From assembly GCA_039566865.1 (NCBI GenBank), contig CM076959.1, positions 13,313,501 to 13,377,500 on the forward strand: 64,000 nt of DNA. The letters are read 5' to 3'. Below are positions 11,775 to 22,011 of this stretch, one piece after another. This stretch comes from Aurelia coerulea. Its lineage: Eukaryota > Cnidaria > Scyphozoa > Semaeostomeae > Ulmaridae. The notes under the pieces are model-generated. The model worked only from the letters and a program-made list of their open reading frames with translations. It did no database searches and was not told the origin of the DNA. Position numbers and translations under genes: made by a program. How positions within the stretch are numbered: position 1 is the first letter of the stretch; every line of letters begins with the position of its first letter.

Positions 11775-12126
11775 TAGAAATTCTTTTGTTGGCAATCTCT
11801 AATCGCTTAGACTTTACTTTGTGTCAATCAAAATAATTCTGCTTTCGGCAGAGCTTGAGCTTTCGTCACCAAAAAATTACACATGCTCTCGCATGCTCTC
11901 CTTGTCCACTAATTATCAACGTATATTAGTAAATTTGTTAGTTTAAAGGATTTTTGTGTGTAGTGGAATTTTTAAAATGAAACTGAACTGAAACTGAACT
12001 AATGCTATTGTTCCAAAGTCTACCACCATTGCTGACCGGAAACCTGGAAATGGAAACAGGAACCAGACGCCGGTTCTGGCCCGTGCGCGGATTTACAGTT
12101 TCTAGAACAACAACGACAACGAAATA

Positions 12127-15100
12127 ATGGAACTTGCTCGTGTGCTGATTTCAGTAATGGCGGCCAAAAGCACCGGAGCTGCGAGTGATGATATCTTCGA
12201 TGATGTGGTCTTAATAGAACAGAAGTAAGTATGTAACTGAATTCAAAGGCTCACTGATTATTTAAGGGTCTCATTCTCACAAGAATGGCTGTATTGCCCG
12301 TGTAATTTTATTATGCTATGGCAAAGGCTGAAGGATAGTATTTAGGCAAGGAAAGCAGGCCTCTCTGGCCTACCAGACTACTATTAGGGGTTTTCTGGCG
12401 GCGGGGGATGGTCAGGGCAGGAATTGAACGAGACCTAAGTTCTCTCCAGATTTCAATGCAAACCAAAGTTTACCTATGGCTGCTGTATACATGCAGTGAC
12501 AAATGATATTTCATCAGTGGAGCCCTTAACTTAACATTGAGGTTGCTGATTAAGCTTTGTTTTGTTTTTTCTAATCATCATTGATTTTTAACTCTTGTAT
12601 TAATTTGTCTTCTCTTGTCTTGAGATCATTTTTATTTCTGGTTATTTATTTATTGTTGATTTTAGAAGTGTTTTATTTATTTTGATACTTTAAAAGCATT
12701 GAGTCATGATACTGTAAATAGACCGCTGCCTTCTTATGCTGATTCAATTTAGACTTTAAATGTTGTTTTACCCAGTTACTTTGTAATTAAATATTCTCTT
12801 TTCCTTTTTGTTCAATTATTTATTGCTATAACAGTAATTTTAATAGGACACAATGGATTTAAAGTATGTATTTTAGTACCTTGGTAATTTATACATTAAA
12901 TTATTTTACCCAGTTACTTTCTAATTAGAGGAATTGATTTTCATAAAAGAGAGGAAAAAGATCACATCCAAGACTTCCCAATTCAAAACGATCCTTGATA
13001 CTCCCTAAGATTAGAAACCTTGAAAGGAAACTAATTTTTGGGACATTTTCAAGTGATAAGAAATATCTTTTGAAACCATTTGAAAAAGCAGTGCTTGAAC
13101 AATGCTTACCGTTATGTAAGCAGGCACCACCAAAAGTTTGGAAAATTGTAGTTGCAACACCAGTAGGCTCCAAGCCTGAAGCCAGAGGCCCATGGCAACT
13201 AGTTTTGAACCACTGGATTTAACCTGTGTTGTATTTACCTCAATGACCTGCATTTTACACCTGCCGATAATCAAGCAGGACAGGAGATTGCTGGAAATTA
13301 ATTTGTAGATGTCAAATAGATGAAATGATGATCTACATCCAAATATACAAATTTTAAACTACAGACTGTGTATAGTTTGAAATTGCCTACAGTACAAGTT
13401 TGATGGTGGAGTCCCAATTCTATATGATCAAACTGTCAGAACTTGATTGTGCACGGAATATAAAATCTTAAGGCTGAAAGTAGTCAGCTCAAAGTCTTGG
13501 GCTTAGGGTTAAAAAAGCACACATACTGTAGTACTGTTACCGTTTATATATTCCATACCATATAGTTTCAACCTTGTTAAATGTTAGCCATCATTTCACA
13601 GACTTCATTCTGATGGTTACAATGAAGGATATTTCAAAGGTCAGATACTTGGAGAAATGGAAGGATTTGCCCTTGGCGTGGAAAGGGGAAAATCGTTTGC
13701 ACAAGAGGTAAGATTGACTTCTTTAGATGATCTGGTTCATGGGTGCACTGAATTTTACTGTACCCAATGTGTACAGTACAGTCGTGGCACACATTGATGG
13801 CTTTCCTGCCTAGGATTCTCAAAAATTCTTAAGGATTCTTGAGAACGTTTTCAATTTCTTAGATATTTGCAGTCTTTCCTTGGACTCTAGAATTCTTATC
13901 ATGATGTGAAGAATTCTTGAAAATTCGTAAGATTTCCTGAAATTTCTTCACCCTATTTCACCTGGGACTTTTGAAGCGGTCAAACCTGCAGGGTGGATTC
14001 CACCCCCCCCCCCCCCTTCCACCCCTGTTTCTTCACTGTTATAGTAGCTTAATCATTAAACTTGGTAAATAGATGATCAAACAATCAAAATCATGTGATT
14101 AATCAAATCATCTCCATTATTCTTGTTGTATGTATGTATGTATGTATGTATGTAAAATTTCGCCATCAAAATAAAAATGAAAAATAACAGATTCAGAAAA
14201 AAAGCTCTAATTACAATATTTACAAGTTTGAAAAAATTACAGGCAAAAGTTACATATCTAATTTAAAATCTAATTTAGTAAAGACACCCCATGGTTAAAG
14301 ATGGCAGGGATAGCATTAAAAGGTCAATGCGACCTTGTTTCCATAATGGTCCCTCCAGGAGTGCCCTTTGAAATTAAGAAAAGGAAAAATTAGCGAGATA
14401 AACAGAGAAAGTTTTCATGAAAAACAGAAATTCACCTAGACCTGAAATAAAGCCTTTCTTAAGGATGATAAGTAAGCATGTCTGTAGGCTGTTTTTAGAT
14501 TTCTAATAATATATGTAGGGACTATCATTAAGACTTTGGAGATTTTTAAAGAATTGATCTTTGATTTTATGTTTGAAACTGTTGTTGTTTGTTGCAGATT
14601 TTAGTTCTGAGGGTAAACTGTTCCATATTCTAGGTCCTAAATATGAGAGACCATTTTGTCCTGTGTTGCTTTTTCGGAAAGGTTGAATTAGTTTGTTTTT
14701 AGATCTTCGAGTTACTCGGCTCTGGCCAACTGGTAAGAACATCTCTGACATATATGATGGGGCTGCATTATCAAAAAAATTGAAAGCCTTTGCAGCAGTG
14801 CATTGCTCAAACCTTTCTTTAGTGGGGAGCCAGTTTACAGTTTTGAATTCTTTTACTCCTATATGTGCTCTGTTACTCAGATTCAAGCAGAATCTGATAC
14901 ATTTATTTTGAGCCGTCTGAATTTTTTTAGTTAATCTTTTATTCAACATTGGAAGCCAAGCGCTGCATGCAAAGTCAAAGTGGGGTTGAATTAGTGCATT
15001 TGCCAGTAATCTTCGAAGGGAAAGGTCAAGAAAATTTTGCTTTCTGTAAAGGAATCTGAGCCTGCCATTGATTTTACCAAGGGTCCTGGTTGCCATTGAC

Positions 15101-18100
15101 TCGCCAGACAGGTCCCCATCAAGGACACAGCCAAGGTATGTGACTGATGTGTGTTGTTTGATCTTAATGTCACCTCTTCTAATGTCTAGTTTTTTACTGC
15201 CGGTTCGTTTATTTTTCCTACCAAAAAGTATCGATTTTGTTTTATCCTCCCCAAAATGTATGCTTAGTTTGTAGCTATGACAGTAAAAAGATATTAAGTT
15301 ATGATTATCATGATTATTATCAACATGATTGAAACAATGAAATGAGGCATTAAACTGAAATTTTTTGTTTCAAATTGAGTTGGATATGATCAAATACATG
15401 TGTAGGCATAATTTGGCATATATTTTAGATTAATATCTGCAACAATTAAAGAGAAAGTATACAAATTTTGTTGACCACACAGTAAAACATTGGTTGCCAT
15501 GGTTATGGTGCTATATTTAGAATTTCGAAATTTTCATAATTCGATACAGTATAGATATAAAGTCAAAGAAGCAGAATCTATGCATCCTGCCTTGCATATT
15601 TTAACATTATTGGTGAATATAAGTTTGGTTGGGGGTTCATCATGCTGTGCACGGCCTGTGCTGTTATGAGCAATTGGAAACAAGAAATAGACTCTGCTGC
15701 AAAATTGATCAAGAGAACCTAAAATGTAGAAATTCTTCAAAGTAATTCCATGCATGATTCCGCACTATGGTAAAGTCTGAGAAATCTGATGCTTAGGATG
15801 ACACGAAAAAGCTTATTTTGTCGATGCCTGTCAGCCTTCATCAGAAGTATGCATTCAGAAAACATCATTCCACTTCAATCTCAAGATTGCTGGATCAATT
15901 CTTGTGAGAGGTTGTTTAATTTCCCATTTGAATTACAGTGATTTTAACTGACTCATGATCAAATATTATTTCTTTATATGTCAGGTGCACCAAATTATTC
16001 ATATGAATATTCAAAGTACAGTATACAGTACTGTATATAGCATTACAACTTTCTTACCTACAACTCACTAACTGTAGTTTCCAAGTTAATGTTTTGCATT
16101 CAGATGTTTTGAAGCAGCCTTAAAATTTAATGTTTACATACTTTGAGTGATTTTGATAAAATATATTATTTATTCAGGTGGGTTTCTATGATGGCTTTGT
16201 ATCCACTTTGATGACACTTTATGAAGAAGAAACTAAAAGGTACATGAAAATATTTCCTCTTGTGTCAAAAGCCTTTGCATTCTATTTAAGGGCTATTCCT
16301 GTGAAAATTTAGGTTTTGCCAGTTTGAATTTTGCTCAGTTTTGAGTTTTGCCAGTTTAAGCATTCTGAATTTGAAGTTTATTTGCTTTTAAGCTCTGCCA
16401 TTCTTTTTGATGGCTTAAATTTTACAATTTACATTAGATTACATTTAAATTTTACAGTTTACATTTTCCAGATTACATTCTGATGGTTTAGATTTTTCCA
16501 CTTCAAATTTGTTCAGTTCACCTCTTCCTTTTTGCTGAATTAGATGGCTGGTTTAACCCTGGTTAGTCTCACCAGTTTACATGTTCCAGTTTTCTCGTTG
16601 TACACCTACGAGTTTAAAAAGTTCAAATATTCCTTTTTAACCAGTAATCTGCCTTTGCTTTGTTGTTTTGTTGTCTGTTTTGTGTAATGTATCTTTAATT
16701 TTGTCGTTTTTGTTCTTTGTTTCATGTATTGAAAATTAATTTGAATTGTAAGTACCATCCATAGTGAAGACTTGGTGACTTGATGTCTTTCTTCGCTATG
16801 GATGGTACAGTGTAATGTAATAGTATAAATATTGTAGTTTTTTAATCTTGATAGAAAAAAAAAATGTTCCAGTTTACATTTTGCCAGTTTAAATTCTACC
16901 CAGTTTAATTTTCACCAGTGGACTTTCTTTCACCTGTTTATATTTTCTTGTTTAAACTCTGCCAGTTTAAATTTCACCAATTTAAATTTCCCTAGTCTAC
17001 ATTTTCCAGTTTAGATTTTCCAGTTTGCATTTTTTCATTAAATTTTGCCAGTTTAAATTCTACTTGTTTGAATTTCAGCAGTTTAAATTTCTCCAGTTTA
17101 CATTTTCCAGTTTGTATATTTTCTCGTTAAATTTTGCCACTTTAAAATTTTACCAATTTAGATTTTACCAGTTTACATTTTCCAGTTGAGATTTTGCCAG
17201 TTTGCATTGTCAACTTTAAAATTTACCTTTTTAGATCTCACCATATTTTCCAGTTTATATTTTGCCTGTTTGTAACTTTTGCAAGCTTGAAATTCACCTG
17301 ATATTTTTCCAATCTACAATTTACCATTTTAAAGTTTACCAAGCAGAATTTCACCAGTTCAAATTTCTAGTTTACATTTTACCAGCTTAGATTTTACCAA
17401 TTTAAATTTTCCTTTTTCAAAGTTTACATTTTACAGTTTAAGATTTCACCAGTTTAAATTTTACTAGTGTGAGTTTCATCAGTTTAAATTTCTCCAGTTT
17501 CCATTTTCCAGTTTATATTTTACCAGTTTCAATTTAAGCAGTCTGAATTCTACCAGTTTATGTATGTATGTGTCATTTGCCACAATTGAAAATACATTTT
17601 ACAAGTTTATAATATAAAAATAGATACAATACAATATATAAGGTTAAAAATGTAAAGAAAAACACCCCTAATGACAGCAGCAGGGATAGCATTAAAAGGT
17701 CAAGCTGACGTTATTTCCATAATGGTCCCCTTAAATTTAAAGTTTGCCAGTTTCAACTTTACCAGTTTCAATTTTCCTGTTTACATTTCACCAGATCACA
17801 TTTTCCAGTTTACGTTTTACGAGTTTAAATATTACCATTTTCACTTTCATCAGCTTATATTTTGCCAGTTTTAATTTTACCATTTTCAATTTCGCCAGTT
17901 TGCATTTAGCAGTCAACGCATTGCCAGTTTTAATTTTTTCGTTTGAAATCTGCCTGTTTAAAATTTACGAGCTTAGATTTCACTAGTTTAACCTTTGCCA
18001 CTTTAAATTCTCACCAATTTAGATTTCCCCAGTTAAAATTTTCCAGTTTTATATTTTGCCAGTTTACATCTAGTATAAGTTTAAATTTTGCCACTCTAAA

Positions 18101-18518
18101 TCTTAAAGAGCTCAAATCCACAGAAGTCGAACTTTTTTAAACAAACTCTAAGAGCAATGAGCTTGAACGCTAATAAAATGACCCCAGGAAGATAATATTT
18201 GTATTTTGTGCCTAATCTGCTGTTTGTTTTCTGTTGGTTTGTACGTTTTTAGGTGTAAGCAGCGTAATGTTAAATTAAATATTTTGTGTACTGTTTAGTC
18301 ACCTAGGAGACCTGATTTTTGGCTAATACTAGACGTCTATTTAGAAATTTGGAAGCTTTATGATTTATGAGCTGAATTTTTTATTTTTCAGTATCAGGCT
18401 CATGAAAGTTCTAAAGAAAATGAAGACCAAACTAGACAAAATACAGGGAAGAACCTTAGATCCTCAAAATCAAGGATTATTTGACGACCTGGAAGATGTC
18501 AGATCGAAATTTAAGCAG
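12127..18518 (+). CDS. LTO1: LTO1 (ORAOV1) Fe-S maturation adaptor, four exons, 3' end missing
   Basis: Exons 12127-12224, 13602-13707, 16178-16239 and 18392-18518 join in phase with GT..AG introns to give 131 codons. Two in-frame ATGs exist (12127, 12157); the second gives MAAKSTG...DDIFDDVVLIEQ, closer to the human start (AGSQDIFDAIVMADE). Exon 2 encodes the family's GX3 ladder: glycines every fourth residue in GYNEGYFKGQILGEMEG, then ALGVERG. Exon 3 gives VGFYDGF, and exon 4 ends DLEDVRSKFKQ as in human DLDKIRGKFKQ. LTO1 pairs with YAE1 in the cytosol to bring ABCE1 to the CIA machinery for Fe-S insertion. About 20 C-terminal residues (human FCSLLNV... onward) should follow; their exon was not located between 18519 and 31994. 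The first intron-phase choices and the family match are strong. Confidence 0.88.
14130..15290 (-). mobile_element. 5'-truncated LINE, RT C-terminal ORF plus 3' tail (copy 2 of the ACAT-tailed family)
   Basis: Reverse-strand translation runs from about 15280 (KLSIHFGEDKTKSILFGRKN, DIKIKQHTSVTYLGCVLDG) into an open segment ending at 14503. That segment has LRRLLANALIQPHFDFACSA, WLPTKERFEQCTA and GPRIWNSLPSELKSA, the standard end of CR1/L2-type RT ORFs. The 3' tail has AAGGTCgcatTGACCTTTTAA (14310-14335) and finishes in (ACAT)n, seen on the plus strand as TATG repeats at 14130-14152. The catalytic FADD motif is absent through truncation. It is antisense within LTO1 intron 2. Confidence 0.85.
16593..16863 (+). 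mobile_element. 5'-truncated LINE insertion (3' tail), 12-bp TSD
   Basis: The flanks repeat ATGTTCCAGTTT (16581-16592 and 16864-16875), themselves pieces of the host minisatellite. The insert ends in a poly(A) run and carries the 3' hairpin at 16752-16808 shared with 2616-2672 and 36529-36583. Confidence 0.85.
17560..17735 (-). mobile_element. LINE 3' tail, ACAT-microsatellite-ended family (copy 3)
   Basis: On the reverse strand: GGGGACCATTATGGAAATAA, CGTCAgcTTGACCTTTTAATG, GCTATCCCTGCTG, AGGGGTGTTTTTCTTTAC, then TTGTGGCAAATGACACATAC ending in ATAC repeats. It matches the tails at 10375-10545 and 14130-14360. It is inserted in the LTO1-intron minisatellite. Confidence 0.75.
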
Positions 18519-18602
18519 GTAATTTTTAAGGTTTAATGTTGAAGCCAAACAGTACCAATTGTTCCAATGAATCTTTGCCTTGTGTCATCTTACAAAAATA
18601 TG

Positions 18603-19795
18603 CCGGATTCCAAAAAAAACGCAACAGATTTGAAAAATTCTAATGCAAACTGTTTCATACTCGTTATTCATCAATTATTTTTATTCAAATCTTCAATATT
18701 TAGATTAAATTTTGATCTATTTTCCAATATTTTTGGTAACTTGGTTGTAGCGTTAAAAATCAGCAAACTTCAAAATTGCCCTCAGGTCAAAACCAGAGCT
18801 GCTGCATTAACAATGGTGAATCATAATTTCAAATTGTAAAATATGACAATCCATGCAATTACAGAGCATTACTGACAAACACGCAAACACACAATTTAAT
18901 TGAACATTGAACAGACATATTCATAAAGATTTCTGTCAAAACACAGTGGTGCTTCTTAGAGGCCCTTTACATGGAGACCCGACATGAAACTCATGCCGCC
19001 ATGAAAATGTACTCTGTTTACACGAGAGCTGATATGAGACTCATGCCGGGATGAACTCATGTCGCCATGAGACCCGACATGAAACTTTCCAAATACGAAA
19101 TACATTTGTCACGTATATTTAGTTTTCATATCGCCCCGATATGAAAGAAATTGTGTTTACATGAGATTTTCATCCGATTTCCATGCCGGCATGACTTTTC
19201 ATGCCGGCATGAAAAAGCGACATGAAATTCTCATGTCGCCCCAAAATGAAGTTTCATGTCGCCCCCACATCATGTAAACACAACAGTAGCTCAGACCAGC
19301 ACCCGATATGAAAACTCGTGCCGGCATGAGTTTCATGTCGGGTCTCATGTAGTGGGCCTCTCAAGTATCCTTGACGGTCTCTTACTTTTTCTAAAATGAC
19401 TAGGCCATTATTAGATTTATACTTTCAATGATAAATGAACACTGAGAGCTCCATCGAGAATGGATAAGTCATGAATCAGTAAAGGATCCTTTTGTTCTTA
19501 ATGAAGATGTGTGCTTGTTCATAATCATGTGAAGTTTCAGACATTGCCATGCGTTTAATTTTACGGTATACTTTGCACTAATACTGGTAGCTCTGGTTTT
19601 GCCCTGATAGCAAATTTGAAGTTTGTTGATTTTTAATTCTTCAATCACATCACCAAAAATTCTGAAAAATATATCAAAATTTAATCTAATCATTGCAGAT
19701 GTAGATAAGAATAATCATTTGATTATTAATTTCAAACAGCTTGCCTCAGAGGTTTTTTAATTTTAATCTGTTGCGTTTTTTTTTGGGACACCCGG
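18603..19795. mobile_element. Mariner-like foldback with ~230-bp TIRs (CCGG..TCCCAAAAAAAA)
   Basis: The left arm CCGGATTCCAAAAAAAACGC-AACAGATT and the reverse complement of the right arm CCGGGTGTCCCAAAAAAAAA-CGCAACAGATT stay alignable for over 200 bases (TTTAGATTAAATTTTGAT, AAAAATCARCAAACTTCAAA, CAAAACCAGAGCT). TA follows the right end; the left flank is TG, probably a decayed TA. The open frames on the two arms are mirror images and not genes. A second MITE (18962-19360) is nested in the centre. It lies just 3' of the last assigned LTO1 exon. Confidence 0.75.
18962..19360. mobile_element. Nested MITE with ACCCGACATGAAACTCATGCC termini
   Basis: The ends GAGGCCCTTTACATGGAGAC-CCGACATGAAACTCATG and the reverse complement of CATGAGTTTCATGTCGGGTC-TCATGTAGTGGGCCTC match closely. 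The interior is filled with short CATGCCGGCATGA/CATGTCGCC repeats in both orientations. No clear TSD was found. Confidence 0.75.
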
Positions 19796-20175
19796 TACTA
19801 CTCCATCCTTCATTAAAATCTTTCTTTGTCGAATAACATGCAACTACAAAGTCAGTAGTTGACTTTAAGACAACCAGTTAACTTTGGAAACAGACTATTC
19901 GTTTATTTTCTGTGGGCCATCAAAAAGGCAGTTGAATCAAGTGATTTCGAGATGCGCGAAGTATATCTGCAAATTTCTACAATCAATGAATTTTTATAAT
20001 TGAAATGCTTGTTTGGAAAATCGACAGGGCTATTCTCAAAATAAACAGAGTGCAATGGTGGAATTTAGATTATAAATAGATTCGCAAATACCAAAAGCCT
20101 GAGGCAGAAACTGGAATCAGAATTCTCAAATTGGTTTAAATTTGTATGTTCTATCTTGGATACCAGTGTTAAATA

Positions 20176-20800
20176 CCGGATGGGTCAATAAAAAGGCCCG
20201 CCGTTTGACAAAGATGCTGCTCCCTCAATATCAAGGCAATAATAGTGAAAACTGTCTTGTTTTATTCCCGATATGTCCAGTTGGGCTCAGTAATTTACCC
20301 GGCTTTAATGGCCCATTCCTTCCCGTCGATATGAGAGATTTTCTACAGAAAGCCCCTTTTGAAAACCTGCAAAAACGAAAGGAAGTGACCAACGAAATTT
20401 CCCTTTGTTTCCTTCCTGGCAATAATGACACTCACATGCATTCATGCAGTTTGTCCTCTTGGGAGATTGAAATCCCCTGATTAAGTTATTCATACATGGG
20501 GAAAACTTGTTCATTCCCACAAGAGGACAGCACGTGGTAAAGTGTTCTCAGATCATTGCTGTAAGGTAAACACATTAGAGAAACTTGCTCATGATTTTAG
20601 TACGTTTTTCAAGGTTTCTCGAAGGGATAGTTTTAGAAAATCCTTTGTAAAATCTTAACGGAGCATCCGATTTTAGCCAGGAAAAATTCTAAAGTTATTG
20701 AAAATGTTAGCTATTCGGCTAGATATTGCAAAATATCATTGCTTATATATTCAGGGAGCAGTAGCCTTTCAAATGCCTGGCCTTTTTTTTACTCACCCTG
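20176..20800. mobile_element. TA-flanked MITE, TIR C(C/A)GGGTGAGTCAAAAAA (copy 1)
   Basis: The left end CCGGATGGGTCAATAAAAAG-GCC and the reversed right end CAGGGTGAGTAAAAAAAAG-GCC are flanked by TA (20174-20175, 20801-20802). The core around 20290-20420 (CCCTTCCCGTCGATATG-like, TTTTCTACAGAAAGCCCCTT) recurs at 42480-42600 in inverse orientation and at 48890-48990. The 112-aa open frame here is not preserved in the other copies. Confidence 0.8.
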
Positions 20801-20976
20801 TAATATTCCACATTTTAGGTAAGTTTTCCTTAATACCTATCTACGTAAATGATAATGTCTTCCCAAACTAGCGCTGCGTCAACTTTTTTGAAGATTGTGT
20901 GCCTGTGAATTGGAGAAGGAATGTAGATTCGAGAAGCTTTTCGAGTCCAGAGTGTAAACATTTGATTTCTCACTAA

Positions 20977-21423
20977 GGCCCGAGTTACACGACGCCGGAT
21001 TGGGTTCACTACGGATTGCTTTTCACTTCGGATAGGGGTTTCAGTTACACGACGCCGAGGCAATCCGAAGCACTTCGGTGGGTGAAACCGAAGTGAAAGT
21101 CACTCCGCTCTGGAGGTGAAGTGAAAATCAATCCGAAGTACTTCGCTTCGCATTCCATCTCGTGTAACAACTGAATCCGAAGTGATTTTCACTCCGAAAC
21201 CTCATTCCTAATCACTTTGCCTCCTCCGCCCTCCGCCAAAATACGAAAGAGAGGTTTTTGTCTGCGCAGTACATTACAATCCGACATCGTGTAACAGCGA
21301 CGCAAAACGGAGCAAAAGGCAATCCGAAGTCGTGTAACCACTTCAAAAAGCGTAGTGCTTTTGCTTCGGATTGGGGAAGGCAATCCGAAGTGAGAACCAA
21401 TCCGACGTCGTGTAACTCGGGCC
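20977..21423. mobile_element. MITE with GGCCCGAGTTACACGACG termini
   Basis: The left end GGCCCGAGTTACACGACGCC-GGATTGG is mirrored by ...CCAATCCGACGTCGTGTAAC-TCGGGCC. The interior is a dense set of CCGAAGTG/CACTTCGG and TCGTGTAAC words in both orientations. No unambiguous TSD was found. Confidence 0.8.
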
Positions 21424-21669
21424 TAAATGTGAATCCTCACTAAGGACAAAGTTGTCTAAAATGTTTTATGTTTCAGATAAATTTTGGAGATCATCTTTCT
21501 GGTTTACCGGGTGTGCCCAAATAATGTTGCGGCGTTTGAGAAATTACGAAAATTCTAAAATTCAATTAAAGTTTAAGTTTACTTTTTGAGATGTTGCATA
21601 AAAGATCAAATTTAATTAAAGAAAATAGATTAACCCTTCATTGGCTTCCAGTCAGTGGAACTCTGTGGT

Positions 21670-22011
21670 TACCGTAAAAGCTCTATTTAGCCCCCTTTCT
21701 ATCAAGCCCCCCCCCAACTTGCATCAAATGCCAGAGGTTATTGAAGGGTTTCTATTTATTCAACTAAATAGTCTGCTTGTTAATTTTGCTATGGTTTGGG
21801 ATAAGACTGTGCTGAATTTGTGTATTTGACTCATAAAATTGTATGTTGATTCTACAAGTTATGAGGTAAAAGAACTAAAAAGCTATCATGTATGTCCTTG
21901 TCGTTTGAATTTGTGACTAAGGCTCCCTCTCTAATAGTCCTCCTCTGTTTTAAGCCTCCTTCTAGAGTATCCAAAATTAATATGCCGCCGGGGGCTGAAT
22001 AGAGCTTTTGC
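21670..22011. mobile_element. Probable MITE, TIR CG(t/c)AAAAGCTCTATTYAGCCCC
   Basis: CCGTAAAAGCTCTATTTAGC-CCCC at the left pairs with GGGGGCTGAATAGAGCTTTT-GCG at the right. TA lies outside both ends (21668-21669 and about 22013), which would be a TA duplication. The interior shows no coding. Confidence 0.6.

Larger units (their letters stand above)
16300..18110. repeat. Highly degenerate 15-17-bp minisatellite (CAGTTTAAATTTTAC-like), split by two LINE tails
   Basis: From about 16310 the words TTTGCCAGTTT, TTTTACCAGTTTAAATTT, TTTCACCAGTTTA recur dozens of times with many substitutions, on one strand, to about 18110. Two retroelement inserts (16593-16863 and 17560-17735) interrupt the array. 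It fills most of LTO1 intron 3 (16240-18391). Confidence 0.8.

Noticed and set aside
13000..13274. Overlapping open frames on both strands (75 and 87 codons)
   Set aside because: They lie in LTO1 intron 1, have no recognisable motif and mutually overlap; likely chance.
18567..19693. Two similar open frames on opposite strands
   Set aside because: They are mirror images produced by the inverted arms of the 18603-19795 foldback.
20142..20480. 112-codon open frame, partly shared with other MITE copies
   Set aside because: The matching stretches at 42402-42671 and 48838-49122 are frameshifted relative to it, so DNA rather than protein is conserved.
21470..21530. Acceptor-like TTTTATGTTTCAG followed by an open stretch as LTO1 last exon
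   Set aside because: The encoded INFGDHLSGL does not match the conserved CSLL...SF ending and runs into a mariner-like terminus.
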